Source: Christensenella sp. UBA1260 (lineage in GTDB: Bacteria; Bacillota; Clostridia; Christensenellales; CAG-917). Taken from it: DNA of 10,349 nt. Where the stretch lies: positions 7,377 through 17,725 of the forward strand of contig DBVQ01000020.1 in assembly GCA_002308155.1 (NCBI GenBank). Direction: 5' to 3'. The position numbers and the translations under genes were made by a program. Below the pieces are notes generated by a model. That model was given only the letters and a program-made list of their open reading frames with translations. It did no database searches and was not told the origin of the DNA. Below, piece after piece: positions 6,370-10,349 of this stretch (positions within the stretch are counted from its first letter, which is position 1; every line of letters begins with the position of its first letter).

Positions 6370-7644
6370 ATGTTTGACGTTGAAAAAATTGTGAAAGCAA
6401 ATTGCCCGGATGGGTATAAAATCATTGACAAAAAAACCTCTGCACACGAGATGTTCTTTGTTGTGGGACGCAAGGTTGAAACCGTCCGTGCAAGCGAAAC
6501 GGAAGATACGAGCGTGTCCGTGTACGTCAAAAACGAGGATGGCACGATGGGCGTAAGCTCATTCCCTGTCTATGCATCTATGGACGAAGGAGCATTGAAG
6601 CGCGAGCTCACAAAGGCATTGTCCCGCGCAAAACTTGCACACAATCCTCCGTTTGCACTTGTTGAAGGCGGCAAGGAAGAATATGAAATCAAGTCTGACC
6701 TCAAGGGCTTGAGCGGCAGAGAAGTCGCTGAGAAGGTTGCAAAGGCTGTGTTTGATGCAAAGATGGTTGATGGTGCAAGCATAAACGCACTTGAAATCTT
6801 TGTCACAGAGAGCAAGACGAGAGTGCGTCTGTCAACAGGGCTTGACAAGACACAAACGGGCTACAAGATTGGCATTGAGGCAATCCCAACCCACACAGAC
6901 GCAAAAGAATCCGTTGAACTCTACGAATGGTATGAACTTACGTCCCTTAATCTTGCAGATATCACGCGTGAAATCAGCGACAAGATGAGAGAGGTCAAGG
7001 ACAGACACGAAGCAGTCAAGGGCGAGCCACAAGTTGTTGATGTCGCTTTGAGACCGAACGAGATATCGGAACTTGCGGACAATCTCGCATACGAACTCTC
7101 TTATGGCGCAAAGTATATGCACAGAAACGCATTTGAAGTCGGCGAGGATTTGCAGAAGGGCAGAACGGGCGACCCGTTTACCGTGACTATGAAAGCCGCA
7201 GTTGAAGGCAGCAGTCATTCCGCCGCATTTGACGAGGATGGCACGACGCTCAAGGACAGAGTTGTCATCAAGGACGGCAAAGCCGTAGCACTTTGGGGCG
7301 GCAACGTGTTTGGTCAATATCTCGGCGAGAAGAAAGAGGACATCACAGGCAACCTTGAGTGTATCTCTGTGGGCAGCGGAAGCCTTGACAAAGTGGGCGG
7401 CAGATATCTTGAAGCAGTTTCGCTCTCTGGCATTCAACTTGACACTTACAACGACTATATCGGCGGCGAAATCCGTCTTGCCTATCTCCATGACGGAGAC
7501 AAGGTGACGCCTGTGACAGGTATCTCAATGAGCGGCAAACTCAGCGAGGTTTTGCCTTCGCTTCGCTTGACTGCTGACAAGGTTGTGCGTGGCGCATACG
7601 AAGGCCCGTCGCTCATGCTTCTCAAAAATATGCAAATTGTTTAA
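6370..7644 (+). CDS. tldE: TldE/PmbA-family protease subunit
   Basis: This 424-residue protein is the non-catalytic partner of TldD. It has the overall TldD/PmbA fold signatures but, as usual for TldE, no HExxxH motif; it completes the active cavity of the heterodimer. Recognisable family segments include the N-terminal FDVEKIVKA region with the strand around VETVRASETEDTSVSVYVK, the middle VDVALRPNEISELADNLAYE, the DEDGTTLKDRVVIKDGK turn, and the C-terminal LRLTADKVVRGAYEGPSLML. It is slightly shorter than E. coli PmbA (450). It starts 11 bases after the tldD stop with a perfect ribosome binding site, so the two are one operon, and it ends at the bidirectional terminator at 7710. Both subunits are intact, so the protease should be functional. 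The substrate in this organism is unknown. Confidence 0.93.
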   Translation: MFDVEKIVKANCPDGYKIIDKKTSAHEMFFVVGRKVETVRASETEDTSVSVYVKNEDGTMGVSSFPVYASMDEGALKRELTKALSRAKLAHNPPFALVEGGKEEYEIKSDLKGLSGREVAEKVAKAVFDAKMVDGASINALEIFVTESKTRVRLSTGLDKTQTGYKIGIEAIPTHTDAKESVELYEWYELTSLNLADITREISDKMREVKDRHEAVKGEPQVVDVALRPNEISELADNLAYELSYGAKYMHRNAFEVGEDLQKGRTGDPFTVTMKAAVEGSSHSAAFDEDGTTLKDRVVIKDGKAVALWGGNVFGQYLGEKKEDITGNLECISVGSGSLDKVGGRYLEAVSLSGIQLDTYNDYIGGEIRLAYLHDGDKVTPVTGISMSGKLSEVLPSLRLTADKVVRGAYEGPSLMLLKNMQIV

Positions 7645-7709
7645 CACACTTCGTGTGAGTAGCATTTGTTTTTGCGCCCTTATTAGACTGTAGGAGCAAT
7701 TATTAAAAT

Positions 7710-7741
7710 AAAAAATCTCGGGTTTGTGCCCGAGATTTTTT
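7710..7741. terminator. Bidirectional intrinsic terminator between tldE and the membrane protein gene
   Basis: A perfect 13 bp stem, AAAAAATCTCGGG (7710-7722) with CCCGAGATTTTTT (7729-7741), closes a 6-base loop. The A run on one side and T run on the other let it stop transcription from both directions, as expected between two convergent genes (tldE at 7644 and the minus-strand gene ending at 7767). Confidence 0.93.
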
Positions 7742-7766
7742 GTTTATTCTTTTTGGAAGAATAAGT

Positions 7767-8444
7767 TTAGATGATGCCGAACGGAATCAAGAATGCAAGG
7801 AGCAAAATGTTGATGCCGACTAGTGTCAACAAGAAGATTGTCTTTGCCTTCTTTTGCATCTTCGGCACAAAGTTTGCCGCAAGGAAGAACGGGATGTAGG
7901 TTGTGATGAAGACAAGGATAACGCCCCACCATGGATACACCCAAATGAACGAGCCATTCTCTGCGCCTGCAAGGAAGGACTCTATGAGTGCAAAGAGAAG
8001 TGCCATGCCAATCGCTCCGACGAGTCGCATTGACACCTTGAACTTGCCCTTGTTGATTACGAGCTTGTCAGGGTTGTCGCCGAGCATCTTGTAGGAGATG
8101 ATACCTGCAATTGAGAACATCATCGAGAGCTCCCAACTTACGCCCGCGAGCAGAATAAACGTCGTGCTTTCAGGCGATACACACCAAAGAGGCGCGCCAG
8201 TCGCATAGCCGATGACGGCGTTCATAATCTCGTACAGCCAGTGCACAGAGTAGAGCGCGACACCCGCGATAATTGCATCCCAGTTTTTGTTTTTGATTTC
8301 CGTCCAATACACATAGAAGACGACAGCCAAAATAAATATGAACGTCCAGTTGAAGTTCTGGGTGCTGCGTACGCAGTGTTCCATGATATATTTGACTCTA
8401 TCCGCCGCATCGCTGCTGCTTGGGCCAAAGAAAATAAAGTGCAT
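7767..8444 (-). CDS. Uncharacterised membrane protein, about six transmembrane helices
   Basis: I do not recognise this 225-residue protein. Hydrophobic segments lie near residues 33-48, 56-80, 94-118, 140-160, 172-193 and 201-222, so it should be an integral membrane protein. Within or next to them are polar and aromatic residues that could form a site: SVHWLYEIMNAV (66-77), PLWCVSPEST (85-94), SWELSMMF (103-110), ALIESF (152-157) and WVYPWW (168-173). Loops carry lysines (NPDKLVINKGKFK and PKMQKKAK). The ATG at 8442-8444 is chosen because a GGGGGTGAG ribosome binding site sits just upstream. The alternative ATG further up overlaps the promoter -10 box and so would not be in the mRNA. It has its own promoter (8473-8501), converges on tldE across a shared terminator and is a single-gene unit. 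It could be a transporter-like, enzyme-like or sensory membrane protein; nothing visible decides this. Confidence 0.82.
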   Translation of the reverse strand: MHFIFFGPSSSDAADRVKYIMEHCVRSTQNFNWTFIFILAVVFYVYWTEIKNKNWDAIIAGVALYSVHWLYEIMNAVIGYATGAPLWCVSPESTTFILLAGVSWELSMMFSIAGIISYKMLGDNPDKLVINKGKFKVSMRLVGAIGMALLFALIESFLAGAENGSFIWVYPWWGVILVFITTYIPFFLAANFVPKMQKKAKTIFLLTLVGINILLLAFLIPFGII

Positions 8445-8447
8445 AAA

Positions 8448-8456
8448 CTCACCCCC
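8448..8456 (-). promoter_or_regulatory. Ribosome binding site that fixes the membrane protein start
   Basis: On the minus strand GGGGGTGAG lies three bases before the ATG at 8444. The closest match to the anti-Shine-Dalgarno is GGGGGTGA, one wobble from GGAGGTGA. It supports MHFIFFGP as the N-terminus rather than the longer in-frame reading. Confidence 0.7.
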
Positions 8457-8472
8457 ATCATTTTGTACTTTC

Positions 8473-8501
8473 ATTATATCACCCGCAAATAGACAGGTCA
8501 A
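8473..8501 (-). promoter_or_regulatory. Sigma-A promoter of the membrane protein gene
   Basis: On the minus strand the -35 box TTGACC (8501-8496), a 17 bp spacer and a perfect -10 box TATAAT (8478-8473), with TGA directly before it (extended -10). The start site would lie near 8466, giving a leader of about 22 bases to the ATG at 8444. Confidence 0.87.
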
Positions 8502-8518
8502 TAGCGACTTTTCAAATG

Positions 8519-8546
8519 AAAAAGCGCACCGACTGGTACGCTTTTT
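8519..8546 (-). terminator. Intrinsic terminator downstream of the recombinase gene
   Basis: AAAAAGCG (8519-8526) pairs with CGCTTTTT (8539-8546). Inside, ACC/GGT continue the stem after one mismatch around a GACT loop. Read on the minus strand, the stem is followed by a T run, so it would stop transcripts leaving the recombinase before they reach the membrane protein promoter. It has A and T runs on both sides and could work both ways. Confidence 0.75.
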
Positions 8547-8619
8547 TGTCTAAGTAGTACGAAAAGGCTACACCTTGATTTCACCACAAATTGAGATTTT
8601 TTGTAATTATAAACAAAGA

Positions 8620-8643
8620 GGGACTCATATTTCTATGAATCCC
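8620..8643. repeat. Inverted repeat spanning the recombinase stop codon
   Basis: GGGACTCATA (8620-8629) and TATGAATCCC (8634-8643) are reverse complements at nine of ten positions around a TTTC spacer. The right arm includes the last two recombinase codons and part of its TAG stop. Read on the minus strand, the sequence after the stem is T-rich but not a clean T run. It may be a 3'-end hairpin or a protein-binding dyad near the element edge. Confidence 0.5.
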
Positions 8644-10108
8644 ACTCCAACTTTTCTTCGATTTGAAGTCCACCCTTCAAAACGATGATTAATCTTTTAT
8701 CGCCCATCACTCGGATGTGATCTACCAGTCGTCGGATAGTCCGGTCGTCATATTTATCGAAGATGGTCATATCGGTAAGGCACTCCTTTATACGAGCAAT
8801 CTCCAATCCGATCTTTTCTTCCGAAGACAGTTTTTCTTTTGCCAAACTCAGTTGTTCGTTCAAGGCAAGGATCTGACTGTTCATGTACTTGATTACGTCA
8901 TAATATTTCTGCGGATTGCCCTCGGTATTCATCGCAAGTTCGACGTTTTCTTCTATCCGCCCTTTCAATTCTTTGATTTGCGATTCGATAGCAAAAATAT
9001 CCAAACTGTCGTCTATTCCTGTTACGCCGTAAGAGAGGTTTGAAAGGATGAGTTCATACGCTTCACGGTCATACTGAACTGCTCTTCGCAAAGCTCGGCA
9101 GATGGTTTGTTGCAACATTTCTTCTTCCACGCTGATGGAATCCTTGCAGTAAGTCGTTCCGTTATCCACACGGCTCAAGCATCTCCACACTTTGCGGTTG
9201 ACGCCATTGCGCACCCACGTTCTTCTGCGATAGGGACTACCGCACTCACCGCAAACGAGCAACTCGGTTAAAGCATACTTGCCGCTGTACTTCCCTTGCT
9301 CGGTCAAACTCTTATCCGACGTTTTCCTCTTACCGCTCCGACGAGCACTCTCCTTTTGCACCGCCTTGAACGTATCCCTGTCAATGATTGCCGGATGGTT
9401 GTTTGTAACAAGATACTTCGCCATCTCTCCACGGTTTTTCAATACCTTTTTCGTGATACAGTTCTCCGTGTAGGTCTTCTGCAATAACATATCGCCCGTG
9501 TATCTCTCGTTCGAGAGCATACCTTGAATGATGGTTTTGCTCCATTCGCTCTTTCCTGTTTTCGTCAGAATGCCATTGCTTTCGAGATAACTTTTTATCT
9601 GATCGAGACTGCTTCCGTCCAAATACATCTCAAAGATATTTCTAACGACTTCGGCTTCCTCTTCGACAATTTCCGGTTGTCCGTCTTCACCTTTCTTATA
9701 TCCCAACAGGTTGTAGCGAAATGCGAACGTCCCACTCCGCATTCTCTGTTGAATGCCCCATCTGACGTTGGCGCTGATATTCTCGCTCTCGGCTTGGGCA
9801 AGAACGCTGTGAATACCAATAAACATCTCGCTGTCCGCTTTTAGGGAGTCGATACATTGTTCTTCAAAGTACACGCCCACGCCTTTGGCTTTTAGTTGGC
9901 GAACGTATTTCAAACTTTCGACGGTGTTACGGGCGAAACGGGCGACCGATTTAGTCAAGATCAAATCTATCTTTCCCTTTTCGCAATCCCGTATCATTCG
10001 CAGGAAGTTGTCACGTTTCTTCGCAAGCGTTCCCGTTATACCCTCGTCGGCGTATGCTCGTTTGATTATTGTTCTTGACTCTTCAAAAAACTTATCGTTT
10101 CGATACAA
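8633..10108 (-). CDS. Large serine recombinase, N-terminally incomplete (possible pseudogene)
   Basis: This 491-residue reading frame belongs to the large serine recombinases that integrate and excise mobile elements. In order: the rest of the resolvase domain (ADEGITGT at 20-27, KRDNFLRMIRDCEKGKIDLI, then KSVARFARN at 53-61, with the conserved SxxRFxRN arginines), the recombinase DNA-binding domain (about 125-265, including GYKKGEDGQ, EAEVVRNIFEMYLDG, GMLSNERYTGD), a zinc ribbon with Cys286, Cys289, Cys310 and Cys321, a coiled coil (about 372-435) and a C-terminal cap. What is missing is the first 30-45 residues with the YCRVST motif that holds the catalytic serine. The frame opens at a TTG (10106-10108) with no real ribosome binding site and is blocked upstream by TAG at 10115-10117. 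As written it could not form the covalent serine-DNA bond. The rest of the gene is undamaged, so the lesion is recent, or an assembly error. It is the only mobile-element gene in the window. Confidence 0.88.
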   Translation of the reverse strand: MYRNDKFFEESRTIIKRAYADEGITGTLAKKRDNFLRMIRDCEKGKIDLILTKSVARFARNTVESLKYVRQLKAKGVGVYFEEQCIDSLKADSEMFIGIHSVLAQAESENISANVRWGIQQRMRSGTFAFRYNLLGYKKGEDGQPEIVEEEAEVVRNIFEMYLDGSSLDQIKSYLESNGILTKTGKSEWSKTIIQGMLSNERYTGDMLLQKTYTENCITKKVLKNRGEMAKYLVTNNHPAIIDRDTFKAVQKESARRSGKRKTSDKSLTEQGKYSGKYALTELLVCGECGSPYRRRTWVRNGVNRKVWRCLSRVDNGTTYCKDSISVEEEMLQQTICRALRRAVQYDREAYELILSNLSYGVTGIDDSLDIFAIESQIKELKGRIEENVELAMNTEGNPQKYYDVIKYMNSQILALNEQLSLAKEKLSSEEKIGLEIARIKECLTDMTIFDKYDDRTIRRLVDHIRVMGDKRLIIVLKGGLQIEEKLEWDS

Positions 10109-10114
10109 AACTAA

Positions 10115-10204
10115 CTACCTTTTCGCATACCGTTTTAATCTTTTGGGAAGTAGCCATCTGTATGCTACTGCTTGATATAGCGTTTCGGTTATTCTCATAT
10201 TCAT
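10115..10204 (-). pseudogene. Probable degraded 5' part of the recombinase gene
   Basis: In the same frame as the recombinase, an ATG at 10202-10204, with AGGAAG five bases before it, opens a 29-residue reading that begins MNMRITETLYQAVAY and ends at the TAG at 10115-10117. The recombinase frame resumes immediately after. QAVAY looks like the VAAY that precedes the catalytic CRVST in this family. The distance from there to YRN in the downstream frame is 17 codons, close to the roughly 19 expected. In the next frame the DNA right after AVAY reads (R)MATSQK, which resembles a shifted RxSTxxQ with Ala in place of the catalytic Ser. I infer a frameshift plus substitution, or a sequencing error; a separate small peptide gene cannot be excluded. 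Confidence 0.4.
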
Positions 10205-10349
10205 CACATCTTCCTATTTTGGCGTATTCATATATATAGATACAATCAACGCACTAAAAAATGACATCCAACTTCCAATTCAATACTATTTTATGTTTTG
10301 CACTTCCAAACCTTGCTTTTTTGCATCGTCAAGACGGCAACAATCAGAA
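10205..10349. other. Right-edge region without an identified gene
   Basis: This is AT-rich sequence upstream of the recombinase. On the minus strand a stop-bounded reading runs from the window edge to a TAG at 10286-10288 (ending RLDDAKKQGLEVQNIK) and could be the last 20 codons of a preceding gene, but two other frames are comparably plausible. No clear promoter, hairpin or att-like repeat was found. The element's cargo, if any, would lie beyond 10349. Confidence 0.35.

Noticed and set aside
7645..7657. CACAC-TTC-GTGTG hairpin right after the tldE stop
   Set aside because: The stem is only 5 bp with no T run; the real terminator is the 13 bp stem at 7710-7741.
8445..8501. Longer N-terminus for the minus-strand membrane protein
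   Set aside because: The extra codons overlap the -10 and -35 boxes of its promoter, so they would not be in the transcript; the ATG at 8444 has a good ribosome binding site.
10115..10117. Amber (TAG) recoding that would let the recombinase read through
   Set aside because: The same gene ends in TAG at 8633-8635, no pyrrolysine or suppressor element is visible, and read-through would still not restore an RxST motif in that frame.
1..10349. CRISPR array, tRNA, rRNA, riboswitch or insertion sequence ends
   Set aside because: No regularly spaced direct repeats, cloverleaf or CCA-type ends, rRNA-like segments, or terminal inverted repeats with target duplications were seen by eye on either strand; a covariance-model scan could still find a small RNA.

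Overview
The window looks like chromosomal DNA of a Gram-positive-type bacterium of the Bacillota, most likely a Clostridia relative. The evidence is a lipobox lipoprotein with a Gly/Ser linker, a VanW-domain protein, strong AGGAGG-type ribosome binding sites and TG-extended sigma-A promoters. The exact lineage cannot be fixed from the sequence alone. There are seven complete or near-complete genes, one gene cut by the left edge and one N-terminally incomplete recombinase.

Layout. 1-387 (-): start of a VanW-domain exported protein, running off the left edge. 441-1253 (+): ZIP-family metal transporter, divergent from vanW. 1295-2035 (+): stand-alone biotin protein ligase with its own promoter, placed so that the mRNA is probably leaderless. 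2159-2881 (+): unrecognised 240-residue soluble protein, followed 48 bp later by 2930-4837 (+): a large lipoprotein with an LCAT-like alpha/beta-hydrolase core. These two probably form one transcription unit, with a promoter at 2102-2130 and a strong intrinsic terminator at 4852-4888. 4958-6358 and 6370-7644 (+): a tldD-tldE (pmbA) metalloprotease operon with its own promoter, ending at a bidirectional terminator (7710-7741). 7767-8444 (-): unrecognised membrane protein with about six helices and its own promoter. 8633-10108 (-): large serine recombinase lacking its N-terminal catalytic stretch. The region upstream of it (10109-10349) holds an in-frame amber stop and a likely frameshifted remnant of the missing part.

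How it fits together. The left 8.5 kb reads as ordinary housekeeping or cell-envelope chromosome: metal import, biotinylation, a surface lipoprotein hydrolase and a TldD/TldE peptidase. The right end is the edge of a mobile element, represented by the recombinase, whose cargo would lie beyond the window. No complete new defence or mobile system is visible. The points most worth a second look are the broken start of the recombinase, the leaderless biotin ligase transcript, the LCAT-like lipoprotein with an unusually long insertion, and the two unrecognised proteins.
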